A stretch of DNA of 15,247 nt, taken from positions 1-15,247 of the forward strand of contig JAATVR010000584.1 in NCBI GenBank assembly GCA_014523665.1. Direction: 5' to 3'. This document shows positions 6,313-14,369 of the stretch, piece by piece (the first letter of the stretch is position 1; every line of letters starts with the position of its first letter). Below the pieces are notes generated by a model. It worked only from the letters and a program-made list of their open reading frames with translations, was not told the DNA's origin and did not search any database. The stretch comes from Nitrososphaerales archaeon TH526. Its GTDB lineage: Archaea; Thermoproteota; Nitrososphaeria; Nitrososphaerales; Nitrososphaeraceae. A program made the translations under genes and the position numbers.

Positions 6313-8343
6313 ATGAAGATCATGGAAATATCGGGTCTTGAATTGCACTGCCTGATTGAAGATATCAATCAAAAATTAAATCAAGGATATTACGTGGGCA
6401 CTATATCAAGTATTTCAAGAAATTCAGTTTCCCTGAAAATGCGCCATCCTAATCTCTCTGATGTTATTTTGATTCTTTCTACGACAGGAATATGGATTTC
6501 AAAGATGAACTTCCGTAGTTTCGAAGACAGTCCAATTATTAATGGTATGAAATCAGAGATAGAGCGAGCAAAATTCGAGAGCATAGAACAAGTAGGAGAA
6601 GAGCGCGTAGCGTACCTCAAATTTAGACACTTTGATGGTCGTCTGAGAATCCTTGTCGCAGAATTCTTTCGTAAGGGAAACTTAATCGTGTGCGACGAAA
6701 ATAACGTGATAATTACGATTCTGAATTCCGTTGAGGTTAGACATAGAATATTGAGAACCGGTCTGACTTACCAGCCACCTCCACCCAGGGGCATCAACAT
6801 ATTTGATCTCTCAATCGATGATCTATTGGAATTGCGTGAAAAGGAGACGGATCATAGCATGGAGGTTGAAAAGTGGCTTGGCAGGAATATCTCGCTCTCA
6901 AAAAAATACATCGAAGAAATAGTTACTAGGGCCAAAATGAAGCACAGGAAACTGAGCGATACAACCAGAGAAGACATAGAAATAGTCTTTGAATTGACCA
7001 GAAAGCTTGTATCTGACGTATGTGATTCATCAACGCATTCGCCATTGGTGGTGTTAGACAATACCGGTCGGCCAGCAAATGTGATACCATTTCGACTAGA
7101 ATCAATCTCAGAGGAAGCAGCTTATGTTCCCCATGAAACTCTGATGGAGGCTGTGGACGCAGTTTTTAGTGAAGTGTTGAAAGATGAGGGTTCAAGCACT
7201 CGTACAGTCGAATTAGATGCCAAAATTGCTGTTTTAGAACATGATTACGCCCAACAGAGCCAAGCCGAGAGAGAGGTGATTGAGAAATCTAATTCAATTA
7301 GGAAACTGGCACAGGAACTCATGATCCTTCCTAATATTGCGACGGATATCCATAACCAGCCCTTATCTCCAGTCCTAGAAAAGAATTCCTCAAAGATCGT
7401 TACCATAGCAGGTAAAGAATTTCTTGAGATAGTCAATGAATCCATTCCGTTTGATCCACACCTACCAAAAACCTCCTCCTTGTTGTTTAATAGAGCAAAG
7501 GAATTGGAAAGGGGTTGTCAATCAATCAGAAATGCTAAATCTAGACTACTTGAAGAAATGGAAGACCTAAGACGAAAGGCTAATTTACTCCAAAAGAAAG
7601 CTGCAGTAAAACCTCAAGTAGAAAAAGAGTGGTTTGAAAGATATAGGTGGTTTATAGGTAGTGAGGGGCTTTTGTGCATTGGAGGAAGGGATGCGTCATC
7701 AAATTCCGCAATTATACGGAAGCACTTAACGGATCAAGACTTGGTATTTCATGCAGAAGTTCATGGATCGCCATTCTTTGTCGTCAAGAATATACCAAGC
7801 AGTAGTGCTGAACAATTCAAAACAAGTTTGTTGGAAGCAGCTCAGGCAACGGTATCTTTTAGTAGGGCCTGGAAGGACGGATTATCAGTTGCTGACGCTT
7901 ACTGGGTCATTCCAGAACAGGTAAAGAAAGGTGCTCCTACCGGCCAGTTTCTGCCAAAGGGTTCCTTTGTCATACAAGGAAAAAGGAACTATGTTAAGAG
8001 TGTCGAAATTAGGCTGGCTTTGGGTGTTATAATCTTGGAAAAAAGATATGCCTTGATGTGTGGCCCTCAGGAAGCGGTGAAAAGGAAATCGATCGCATAT
8101 TGCGTTCTTTTGCCAGGTGGAAATGATCCAACTAATATGGCCAAAAAATTTAAGCAGGAGATGGTGGGAGTATGCTCTAACGCTTCTGAAGAGTTCAAGG
8201 ACCTCCTAGACCACCTCAAGTCGCTTTCAATAGACGAGATCGTAAAGACCATTCCTCACGGCCAGTCAAAGGTACTGATTACAAAAAAAGGCGATCTTCT
8301 AGCCCAGTCGATGGGAGAATTACATTCCAATCAAAATCGCTAA
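6313..8343 (+). CDS. rqcH: NFACT-family ribosome quality-control protein (NEMF/Rqc2/RqcH)
   Basis: Proteins of this family bind obstructed large ribosomal subunits carrying a stalled peptidyl-tRNA and recruit tRNA to extend the nascent chain with an untemplated tail. The 676-residue product has the family layout: a divergent NFACT-N domain at about residues 1-180, a helix-hairpin-helix-like segment at about 190-225, a long charged coiled coil at about 300-435, and an NFACT-R domain at about 438-550. The NFACT-R domain holds the best match: a YRWFIGSEGLLCIGGRDASSN stretch near 443, a VFHAEVHGSPFFVVKN stretch, and GAPTGQFLPKGSFVIQGKRN near 538-557. The start is ATG at 6313, because a TATA-like box covers the alternative TTG at 6292. 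Oddities: E97-R98 replaces the D-R pair used for tRNA binding in bacterial RqcH, and the usual LLRK-type stretch of the N-domain is not recognisable. It is divergent from the EMC6-like gene. Confidence 0.88.
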   Translation: MKIMEISGLELHCLIEDINQKLNQGYYVGTISSISRNSVSLKMRHPNLSDVILILSTTGIWISKMNFRSFEDSPIINGMKSEIERAKFESIEQVGEERVAYLKFRHFDGRLRILVAEFFRKGNLIVCDENNVIITILNSVEVRHRILRTGLTYQPPPPRGINIFDLSIDDLLELREKETDHSMEVEKWLGRNISLSKKYIEEIVTRAKMKHRKLSDTTREDIEIVFELTRKLVSDVCDSSTHSPLVVLDNTGRPANVIPFRLESISEEAAYVPHETLMEAVDAVFSEVLKDEGSSTRTVELDAKIAVLEHDYAQQSQAEREVIEKSNSIRKLAQELMILPNIATDIHNQPLSPVLEKNSSKIVTIAGKEFLEIVNESIPFDPHLPKTSSLLFNRAKELERGCQSIRNAKSRLLEEMEDLRRKANLLQKKAAVKPQVEKEWFERYRWFIGSEGLLCIGGRDASSNSAIIRKHLTDQDLVFHAEVHGSPFFVVKNIPSSSAEQFKTSLLEAAQATVSFSRAWKDGLSVADAYWVIPEQVKKGAPTGQFLPKGSFVIQGKRNYVKSVEIRLALGVIILEKRYALMCGPQEAVKRKSIAYCVLLPGGNDPTNMAKKFKQEMVGVCSNASEEFKDLLDHLKSLSIDEIVKTIPHGQSKVLITKKGDLLAQSMGELHSNQNR

Positions 8344-8408
8344 ACGGTTGCCATAACCTTGATAAACTTGCAAAAATGCGAGTTGACAGTTCTCGGGATC
8401 TAGCAAAG

Positions 8409-8418
8409 TAATTAAGTA
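8409..8418 (+). promoter_or_regulatory. TATA-like box for the CBS-domain gene
   Basis: TAATTAAGTA is centred about 26 nt before the GTG at 8439, so the message would begin on that codon. It supports the GTG over the internal ATG at 8481. Confidence 0.35.
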
Positions 8419-8438
8419 AAACATGGTCTTCATTTATT

Positions 8439-9029
8439 GTGGCCGAAAGGGATTCCATAAGCAAGCACCGGGATGCAAATATGACTACAAGGGTTCTTGT
8501 GAGGGATATCATGAACAGTACCGTTGTGTCTTGTCATCCCGACGATTCGGTAAACGAAATCGCCAAGAGGATGAAAGACGAGAGAATAGGCAGCATAGTG
8601 ATCATGAGAAATGAAAATCCGGTAGGGATTGTTACAGATTGGGACATAGTTACGAATACGGTTGTACAGGATGTCAGGCCTAGCATGATGAAAGGATCTG
8701 ATATTATGAAGCAGCTTTATACTATCGAAGGAGAAGAAAGTGTTACCGAAGCAGCTCGGCAGCTGCGTCAAAAAAACATCAAGAGGTTGGGTGTGGTCTA
8801 CAAAGGAAGACTCGTTGGCATAATATCCGCATCAGACGTTATCGCCGTCACCCCCGAGCTGGTAGACGTTGTGTCCGAGAAGGCTTCTCTGATCAGAGGG
8901 GAAATTGGTCGACCAATAGGCAATGTATCAGGGTATTGCGATGAATGTGGCGAATGGTCAGATTTGTTGCAATACGTTCAAGGAACTTTCACATGTGAAG
9001 AGTGTAGAGGCGAAGCCGCAGCAGTATAG
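8439..9029 (+). CDS. CBS-pair protein with C-terminal zinc ribbon
   Basis: Two tandem CBS domains are clear: the first at about residues 22-77 (VRDIMNSTVVSCHPDDSVNE ... GIVTDWDIV) and the second at about 88-140 (DIMKQLYTIEGEESVTEAAR ... GIISASDVI). CBS pairs bind adenosine nucleotides or SAM and act as sensors. A four-cysteine zinc ribbon closes the protein, with C167-x2-C170 and C186-x2-C189. The 196 residues include no catalytic domain, so it probably regulates a partner. GTG at 8439 is the chosen start; ATG at 8481 (residue 15) would still keep both CBS domains. Its 3' end overlaps the nuclease gene that follows by about 35 nt, implying joint translation and perhaps joint function. Ligand and partner are unknown. 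Confidence 0.85.
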   Translation: MAERDSISKHRDANMTTRVLVRDIMNSTVVSCHPDDSVNEIAKRMKDERIGSIVIMRNENPVGIVTDWDIVTNTVVQDVRPSMMKGSDIMKQLYTIEGEESVTEAARQLRQKNIKRLGVVYKGRLVGIISASDVIAVTPELVDVVSEKASLIRGEIGRPIGNVSGYCDECGEWSDLLQYVQGTFTCEECRGEAAAV

Positions 9030-9528
9030 AAGTTTAGCCTTTTTCGCCGATTCGATGCATGGAGGTCTGGCTCGGAAGCTTAGGATATTCGGGATGGATA
9101 CAGCTTATAGTAGTTCAATTACTGATGATCTTATACTCAGGGAATGTAGGGACCAGCGACGGATTCTGCTAACATCAGATAAGGATTTGTTCAAGAGATC
9201 ATTGAATAAAAGAATTGGCAGTGTACTTTTGCAGGATCATTCAGATAAAGAGAATATGGTAAAGATCTTTGGTGAATGCAACATCAGGTACTTGCCGTAT
9301 GATCCCGCATCTGCGAGATGTCCCACATGCAATCTGGAACTCGAGAAGAAAGAAAGAAGAGAGATAAATGATGAACTACGGAACTTGATCCCTCCAAAAT
9401 CGTATCTAGTATACTCTATTTTTTATCTATGTCATAGGTGTAGGAAAATCTACTGGGAAGGGAGTCATAAAGCAGCACTGGTTTCTCTAGCTGAGTCAGT
9501 TAACCACGAATTGTGTAGGATATCTTGA
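8995..9528 (+). CDS. Mut7-C/PIN-like ribonuclease domain protein with zinc ribbon
   Basis: The product, 177 residues from the GTG at 8995, matches the Mut7-C (DUF82) family, archaeal and bacterial proteins with a PIN-like fold predicted to cut RNA. The opening strand FFADSMHGGLARKLRIFGMD (about 17-36) with D19, and the ILLTSDKDLFKR segment with D62 and D64, supply the expected acidic active-site residues. A C-terminal zinc ribbon follows with C109-x2-C112 and C146-x2-C149. The start must lie upstream of the FFAD strand, so the ATG at 9055 is excluded. GTG at 8995 is the nearest candidate; ATG at 8941 is a longer option. The gene overlaps the end of the CBS gene in another frame. RNase activity is inferred from the family and its target is unknown. 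Confidence 0.82.
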   Translation: MKSVEAKPQQYRSLAFFADSMHGGLARKLRIFGMDTAYSSSITDDLILRECRDQRRILLTSDKDLFKRSLNKRIGSVLLQDHSDKENMVKIFGECNIRYLPYDPASARCPTCNLELEKKERREINDELRNLIPPKSYLVYSIFYLCHRCRKIYWEGSHKAALVSLAESVNHELCRIS

Positions 9529-9613
9529 TCCCCTTCATTGGTCAAGCATTTTGTTTACTAGATTCGCCATTTTAAGTAGCGAATCGAACATTGGCAACAA
9601 AAAAATAACAAAA

Positions 9614-9622
9614 GGTTAAAAT
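9614..9622 (+). promoter_or_regulatory. TATA-like box of the main ATP synthase operon
   Basis: GGTTAAAAT is centred about 33 nt upstream of the atpE ATG at 9651, predicting a leader of about 6 nt. The 122-nt gap from 9529 holds no other recognisable element, so this is the likely main promoter for atpE-A-B-D. Confidence 0.45.
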
Positions 9623-9650
9623 CACGTATGGGAAAGAACTTCAGACCATA

Positions 9651-10292
9651 ATGAGTTCATCCTCACCGCTAGAGAGGACTATCGACAAGGTTTTATCACA
9701 AAAGGAGAGTGAATTAATTTCAAAGATAGACTCTGCCTATCAAGAATCACTGAGGAATCTAGATTCTTCTAAAAGTAAACTCAATTCTGAATACCTGGCG
9801 ATACTTGAAAGTGCAAAGAAGCAGGCCGAAAGTCTCAAGCGGCAAATCATTGGTTCAAGTAGACTCTCTGCAAGGAACAATCAGCTCATCCTAATAGAAG
9901 ATTCAGTCAAGACTGTTTTTGAGATGGCAAGAAAGAGACTGCTATCCCTACACAAGGAACCGGATTATGAAAAGTTGATGCAACAAGCCTTATTGAATAG
10001 TCTCAATGAGATAGGAAAGAATGACCTTTCTATCGAATGTAACAAGACTGATTCTAGCCTGGTACGAAAGGTTGTGGATAATATTAACAAAGAAAAGGGA
10101 ACAAAGATGGTTGTAGCAAATAAGAATATCGACATCTTAGGAGGAATACGTGCCACATCATCAGACGGAACACTTACTTATGATGATTCCATTGATTCTA
10201 GAATAGAACGGCTCAAACCTTTAATAAGGAAAAACATTGTCCAAATCTTGAGAGGGAGTGAAAAGGAAAGTTGGTCGCAAAAGGTAAAATAG
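9651..10292 (+). CDS. atpE: A-type ATP synthase subunit E (peripheral stalk)
   Basis: AtpE forms the peripheral stalk that holds the catalytic head still against rotation; in other archaea it does so as a heterodimer with subunit H. The 213-residue product starts with a long, highly charged helix (about residues 1-100) and ends in a small globular domain (about 105-205). In the globular domain [13 protein letters not shown] near 162-174 and [13 protein letters not shown] near 176-188 match the conserved GG...DG...D-x-R-(I/L)-E pattern of the family. The ATG at 9651 follows a well-placed TATA-like box. The gene is first in the cluster and overlaps atpA by 22 nt. No subunit H gene of normal size (about 100 residues) is seen, although a 43-residue coiled-coil ORF lies downstream at 14126. 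Confidence 0.92.
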   Translation: MSSSSPLERTIDKVLSQKESELISKIDSAYQESLRNLDSSKSKLNSEYLAILESAKKQAESLKRQIIGSSRLSARNNQLILIEDSVKTVFEMARKRLLSLHKEPDYEKLMQQALLNSLNEIGKNDLSIECNKTDSSLVRKVVDNINKEKGTKMVVANKNIDILGGIRATSSDGTLTYDDSIDSRIERLKPLIRKNIVQILRGSEKESWSQKVK

Positions 10293-12061
10293 TCTGGGTT
10301 AGCGGTCCAGCAGTTAGGGCCGACGGTATGTCATCTGCAAAGATGTACGAAACCGTGGAGGTAGGTGAATCTAAACTAATTGGTGAAGTCATTAGGCTTA
10401 CCGGAGACGTAGCATTTATTCAGGTTTATGAGACGACATCAGGTTTGAAACCCGGAGAACCTGTGGTTGGAACGGGTCAACCACTGTCAGTCACTCTCGG
10501 TCCAGGGATCATTGGCCAGATCTATGATGGAATACAAAGGCCATTAAGCGAGATGGCAAAGAAATCAGGTGATTTCATTGGAAGGGGAATCGCAACCACA
10601 CCAATAGATCTAAAGAAAAAGTACAAGTTTATTCCAACGGTAAAGAAAGGTGATAATATTACCGGTGGTTCCATTTTAGGCACGGTAGATGAAACTCCTT
10701 TGCTTACTCATAGCATTCTGGTACCTCCCAATCATCGTGGAGGCGTTATAAGTAACATGGTTGGCGAAGGCGATTATGACCTGGAACAAGTTTTGGCTGA
10801 GACAGAAAAAGATGGTGGTTATCACACAGAGCTCAAAATGTATCACAAATGGCCAGTTCGACATTCAAGACCTTATACAGAGAGATATGATCCTACAGTA
10901 CCGCTTGTCACCGGCCAGCGTATTATTGACACGTATTTCCCCATCGCAAAGGGAGGGACAGGCGCAATTCCTGGTGGATTTGGAACTGGCAAGACTGTAA
11001 CTCTACACCAGATAGCGAAATGGGCTGATTCAAAAGTTGTCGTCTATATTGGATGTGGGGAACGTGGAAATGAAATGACCGAGGTATTAGTGGAATTTCC
11101 ACACCTTCTTGACCCACGTTCAGGTAGGCCGTTGATGGAAAGAACGGTTCTTGTAGCAAACACTAGTAATATGCCCGTGGCTGCCCGCGAAGCTTCCATT
11201 TACACAGGTGTAACTATCGCAGAGTATTACAGAGACATGGGTTTTGATACTGTCTTGGTTGCAGATTCCACAAGTAGGTGGGCTGAGGCTTTGAGAGAAA
11301 TGTCAGGAAGACTTGAAGAGATGCCTGCTGAAGAAGGTTATCCCTCATATCTTGCCTCAAGGTTGGCAGAATTTTATGAACGTGCCGGACGAGTCAGGTC
11401 TTTGGGTCTGCCGGAAAGAAGCGGATCCGTGACTCTAATAGGGGCTGTCTCTCCTTCAGGAGCCGATTTCACCGAGCCTGTGACGACGCATACTATCAGA
11501 TTTATCAAGACATTTTGGGCTCTGGATACTAGACTTGCATACTCCAGGCACTATCCTTCGATTAACTGGATGCAGTCATATTCCGGATACTTGGAGGACG
11601 TTGCCAAATGGTGGAAGGAAAATGTGAGCAGTGAATGGTTTGAGTTGAGAGGAGAGTCATATCATATTTTGCAGAGAGAAGATACGCTGAAAGAAATCGT
11701 GAGACTTCTTGGACCCGAAGCACTTCCTGATGAAGAAAAGCTTATCTTGGAAGTTGCAAGAATGATAAAAATAGGAATACTGCAGCAAAATTCCTTCGAC
11801 AAGGTTGATACCTATTGCAGTCCGCAAAAGCAGGTGAAACTAGTCAAACTGATGGTCAGATTCTACAAGGAGGCACTTAAGGCCTTAAGAGAGGGAATTC
11901 CCCTGGCTGATATAAGGGCAATGCGCGTTATTAGCTCTCTACTAAAAGCAAAGTTTGAGATTCCTGACGAAGAGGTACAGCGACTAGATGGCCTCGAAAA
12001 CGAAATGATTGAACAGTTTAAAAAACTTCAAAGTAAAGAAGAGGTGAAAGTGGTTGTCTGA
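10271..12061 (+). CDS. atpA: A-type ATP synthase catalytic subunit A
   Basis: AtpA is the catalytic subunit; three copies alternate with AtpB in the A3B3 head and make or split ATP. The 596 residues match the family, including the extra bulge domain between the N-terminal barrel and the nucleotide domain. Visible motifs are a P-loop GGFGTGKT at 235-242 (K241), the GCGERGNEM segment with the catalytic glutamate E264, [20 protein letters not shown], and [20 protein letters not shown]. Most archaeal A subunits have GPFGSGKT at the P-loop, so the proline-to-glycine and serine-to-threonine changes are unusual. TTG at 10271 is the only start that keeps the conserved [11 protein letters not shown]-terminus, because an in-frame stop lies four codons upstream. 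The gene overlaps atpE by 22 nt and atpB by 8 nt, which implies translational coupling. Confidence 0.97.
   Translation: MVAKGKIVWVSGPAVRADGMSSAKMYETVEVGESKLIGEVIRLTGDVAFIQVYETTSGLKPGEPVVGTGQPLSVTLGPGIIGQIYDGIQRPLSEMAKKSGDFIGRGIATTPIDLKKKYKFIPTVKKGDNITGGSILGTVDETPLLTHSILVPPNHRGGVISNMVGEGDYDLEQVLAETEKDGGYHTELKMYHKWPVRHSRPYTERYDPTVPLVTGQRIIDTYFPIAKGGTGAIPGGFGTGKTVTLHQIAKWADSKVVVYIGCGERGNEMTEVLVEFPHLLDPRSGRPLMERTVLVANTSNMPVAAREASIYTGVTIAEYYRDMGFDTVLVADSTSRWAEALREMSGRLEEMPAEEGYPSYLASRLAEFYERAGRVRSLGLPERSGSVTLIGAVSPSGADFTEPVTTHTIRFIKTFWALDTRLAYSRHYPSINWMQSYSGYLEDVAKWWKENVSSEWFELRGESYHILQREDTLKEIVRLLGPEALPDEEKLILEVARMIKIGILQQNSFDKVDTYCSPQKQVKLVKLMVRFYKEALKALREGIPLADIRAMRVISSLLKAKFEIPDEEVQRLDGLENEMIEQFKKLQSKEEVKVVV
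12041..12046 (+). promoter_or_regulatory. Shine-Dalgarno site that fixes the atpB start
   Basis: GAGGTG lies inside the 3' end of atpA, 7 nt before the TTG at 12054. It is the clearest ribosome-binding site in the window and supports the TTG start. Genes with their own promoters here look leaderless, whereas this internal operon gene uses a site of this kind. Confidence 0.55.
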
Positions 12062-13442
12062 ATCAGCTGCCATTGAATATACCAAAGTAGCCGAAATTAA
12101 AGGTCCTCTCATGATCATTGATGGCATCACAAAAGCGTCATTCGATGAGCTTGTTGAAATCGAGACTTCAGATTCAACCAAAAGACTTGGAAGGGTACTA
12201 GAAGTCGGCCACGGTAAGGCGGTAGTGCAGGTATTTGAAGGTACCACGGGGCTGGCGATAAGCGGAACGAAAGCAAAATTCTTGGGTAGAACTATGACTA
12301 TGCCAGTTTCTCCTGAACTACTTGGAAGAGTATTCGATGGACTCGGTAGACCCAATGATGGTCTCCCCGATCCTATAGCGGAGAAATTCCTTGATATAAA
12401 TGGGGAGCCAATGAACCCTGAGCGAAGGGAATATCCTACTTCATTCATACAAACAGGGGTCTCTGTAATTGATGGAATGCTCACTCTTGTCCGTGGGCAG
12501 AAACTTCCGATATTTTCTGGCGCCGGAATGCCACATAACCTTCTGGCAGCCCAAATAGCTAGACAGGCAACAGTTGTTGGAACTCAAGAAGATTTTGCCG
12601 TAGTCTTCGCAGCCATCGGAGTTCAATATTCAGAGGCGCAGTACTTTAAACGAAGCCTTGAAGAGTCTGGTGCCCTGAGGCGAAGCGTACTATTTCTTAA
12701 CCTTGCAGATGATCCTGCAATCGAGCGAATTATAACTCCTAGAGTAGCACTTACAGTAGCCGAATATCTTGCATTTGATTTGGGCATGCATGTGCTAGCG
12801 ATTCTGACAGACATGACAAATTACGCAGAGGCATTACGTGAGATTAGCGCAGCAAGAGAGGAAGTCCCTGGACGGAAAGGTTATCCAGGTTATCTGTATA
12901 CCGATCTGGCAAACAACTACGAACGAGCCGGACGTATTAGAGGTAAAAATGGCAGTGTAACTCAAGTGCCAATACTATCTATGCCTGCTGACGATATAAC
13001 TCACCCTATTCCGGATCTCACAGGCTACATTACTGAAGGTCAGATAGTATTAGGAAGAGACCTCTTCCGAAAAGGTGTTTATCCACCTGTGAACGTCCTC
13101 ATGTCCCTTTCGAGACTTATGAAAGATGGTGTTGGAGAGGGAAAAACAAGGTCGGATCACATGGAAGTAGGTAACCAGCTATACGATGCTTATTCTCGAG
13201 CTCAGGAAGTAAGAGCTCTGGCTGAAATTGTAGGCAGATCAGGACTGACTGGGGTAGACCTCAAGTATTTAGATGCAGGCGATATGTTCGAAAGCTATTT
13301 TCTGAAGCAAGGACAAGATGAGAATAGGGGATTAGAAGAAACACTTTCAAGAACATGGGACGTACTCTCAACCTTACCTGAGGGAGAGCTAACGAAGATA
13401 AAAGAGAAACATGTGAGACAATACTACAAGGAGACAAAATGA
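12054..13442 (+). CDS. atpB: A-type ATP synthase regulatory subunit B
   Basis: AtpB is the non-catalytic nucleotide-binding subunit of the A3B3 head. The 462 residues are the usual length. It lacks a Walker A loop and instead has the family's [20 protein letters not shown] at about 153-172. It keeps [20 protein letters not shown] (250-269), [19 protein letters not shown] (276-294), and the [20 protein letters not shown] run (313-332). The SLSRLM segment places the arginine finger, which acts on the neighbouring AtpA site, at R354; the preceding residue is methionine where many homologues have proline. The TTG start at 12054 is backed by GAGGTG 7 nt upstream. The gene overlaps atpA by 8 nt and is followed 10 nt later by atpD. 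Confidence 0.97.
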   Translation: MSESAAIEYTKVAEIKGPLMIIDGITKASFDELVEIETSDSTKRLGRVLEVGHGKAVVQVFEGTTGLAISGTKAKFLGRTMTMPVSPELLGRVFDGLGRPNDGLPDPIAEKFLDINGEPMNPERREYPTSFIQTGVSVIDGMLTLVRGQKLPIFSGAGMPHNLLAAQIARQATVVGTQEDFAVVFAAIGVQYSEAQYFKRSLEESGALRRSVLFLNLADDPAIERIITPRVALTVAEYLAFDLGMHVLAILTDMTNYAEALREISAAREEVPGRKGYPGYLYTDLANNYERAGRIRGKNGSVTQVPILSMPADDITHPIPDLTGYITEGQIVLGRDLFRKGVYPPVNVLMSLSRLMKDGVGEGKTRSDHMEVGNQLYDAYSRAQEVRALAEIVGRSGLTGVDLKYLDAGDMFESYFLKQGQDENRGLEETLSRTWDVLSTLPEGELTKIKEKHVRQYYKETK

Positions 13443-13452
13443 TCTTTTAGTC

Positions 13453-14091
13453 ATGTCATTTGGGGGAAGGGTTACAGCCACAAAGATTGAACTAATTAAG
13501 ATCCGTCGTTCCATGCAGGTAGGAAAGATGGTTCACAAGATTCTAGATGATAAACGTGAGGTTCTCTTAAAGAAGATAGATGAAATGATCGAGGAAGCTA
13601 ACAAGGCTAGAGGTGATATCTGGTCACCATTGGCAGAGATCTATTCCTCCGTATACGATTCATATATGTCTCTTGGAACAACAACACTTGAATCGATATC
13701 TGATTCTACTCCAAGTATCATGGAGGTTGACGTAAATGTACGTAGAGTTGTGGACGTAAGGATCCCTACTCTTCAGGTTAGCGGCAAACAGGGGGGACAA
13801 GAATTGTCATATGGTTTTGTGGAAACTAATGCTTCGGTAGATAAAGGCGCGAAACTAATAAAGAATATACTCCCACAAATTTGCAAAGCAGCAGAATACG
13901 AAAATGCGATATTTAGTCTGGCCAAGGAACTCGAGAGAACCCAGAAGTTGATTAACGCGTTGGAGTACGTCATAATTCCACAGTATGAAAATGCGATAGC
14001 ATTTATTCGGGCTACCCTCGAGGAACGAGAAAGAGAAGAATTCGTAAGACTCAAGAAAGTTAAAGCAGTAATCGAAAGGAAAAAGCTTTAA
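13453..14091 (+). CDS. atpD: A-type ATP synthase subunit D (central shaft)
   Basis: AtpD is the central rotor shaft whose two long helices turn inside the A3B3 head. The 212-residue product has the expected layout: an N-terminal helix at about 8-55 with TKIELIKIRRSMQVGK and KILDDKREVLLKKIDEM, a less helical middle, and a C-terminal helix at about 150-210. The C-terminal helix has the highly conserved INALEYVIIPQYENAIAFI and LEEREREEFVRLKKVK. The ATG at 13453 is 10 nt past the atpB stop, consistent with co-transcription. The final codons overlap a TATA-like box that may drive the small ORF downstream. Subunit F, the usual partner of D, is not seen in this window. Confidence 0.94.
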   Translation: MSFGGRVTATKIELIKIRRSMQVGKMVHKILDDKREVLLKKIDEMIEEANKARGDIWSPLAEIYSSVYDSYMSLGTTTLESISDSTPSIMEVDVNVRRVVDVRIPTLQVSGKQGGQELSYGFVETNASVDKGAKLIKNILPQICKAAEYENAIFSLAKELERTQKLINALEYVIIPQYENAIAFIRATLEEREREEFVRLKKVKAVIERKKL

Positions 14092-14094
14092 TAC
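14085..14094 (+). promoter_or_regulatory. TATA-like box at the end of atpD
   Basis: GCTTTAATAC predicts a transcription start near 14115, about 11 nt ahead of the ATG at 14126. It overlaps the stop of atpD and may give the small ORF its own transcript inside the operon. Confidence 0.35.
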
Positions 14095-14125
14095 CATCGG
14101 GATCGTTCTGGGAACTGATTGAGGC

Positions 14126-14257
14126 ATGAGCGAGAATATCATAACTAGCTTTTATGAGGAATCAAAAGATGTTCTCAAGAAGGAATATGAAAACATGGTA
14201 CAGCAAACAAAAGAGCTGCTTGGTGAATGTAAACGCAGAGCACTCTCCAGGACCTAG
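14126..14257 (+). CDS. 43-residue coiled-coil ORF between atpD and atpK
   Basis: A short frame runs from ATG 14126 to TAG 14255-14257. It encodes 43 mostly helical, charged residues beginning MSENIITSFYEESKDVLKK. Hydrophobic or small residues at 17, 21, 24, 28, 31 and 35 (L, Y, M, T, L, C) follow 4-3 heptad spacing, and I6, Y10 and S13 continue it upstream. The whole peptide could therefore form one amphipathic or coiled-coil helix with a basic C-terminus (KRRALSR). It sits inside the ATP synthase cluster on the same strand, 34 nt after atpD and 112 nt before atpK, and has a TATA-like box. Peripheral-stalk subunit H is also a coiled coil but is usually about 100 residues, so this could be a minimal stalk peptide, an assembly factor, or not a gene. 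It is too short for firm assignment. Confidence 0.45.
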   Translation: MSENIITSFYEESKDVLKKEYENMVQQTKELLGECKRRALSRT

Positions 14258-14338
14258 TTCGTCTATTGTGATTTCTTGCTTAGTAACAAAGCATAGTAAT
14301 GCTTTTTGATATATTGAATTGTTTTTTTGCTGAGATAT

Positions 14339-14348
14339 CATTAAATAG
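14339..14348 (+). promoter_or_regulatory. Leaderless promoter of atpK
   Basis: CATTAAATAG is centred 26 nt before the ATG at 14370, placing the transcription start on the start codon. It is one of the best box A matches in the window and lies in the 112-nt gap after the small ORF. Confidence 0.5.
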
Positions 14349-14369
14349 GGCTTCCCATCTCGAACCGTT

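Noticed and set aside
9055..9528. ATG 9055 as start of the Mut7-C protein
   Set aside because: It would remove the first strand and the conserved aspartate of the FFADSM segment, which the family needs.
11984..12484. 166-codon open frame on the minus strand antisense to atpA/atpB
   Set aside because: It lies wholly within strongly conserved plus-strand genes, is serine-rich with no family features, and has no promoter; it is a shadow frame.
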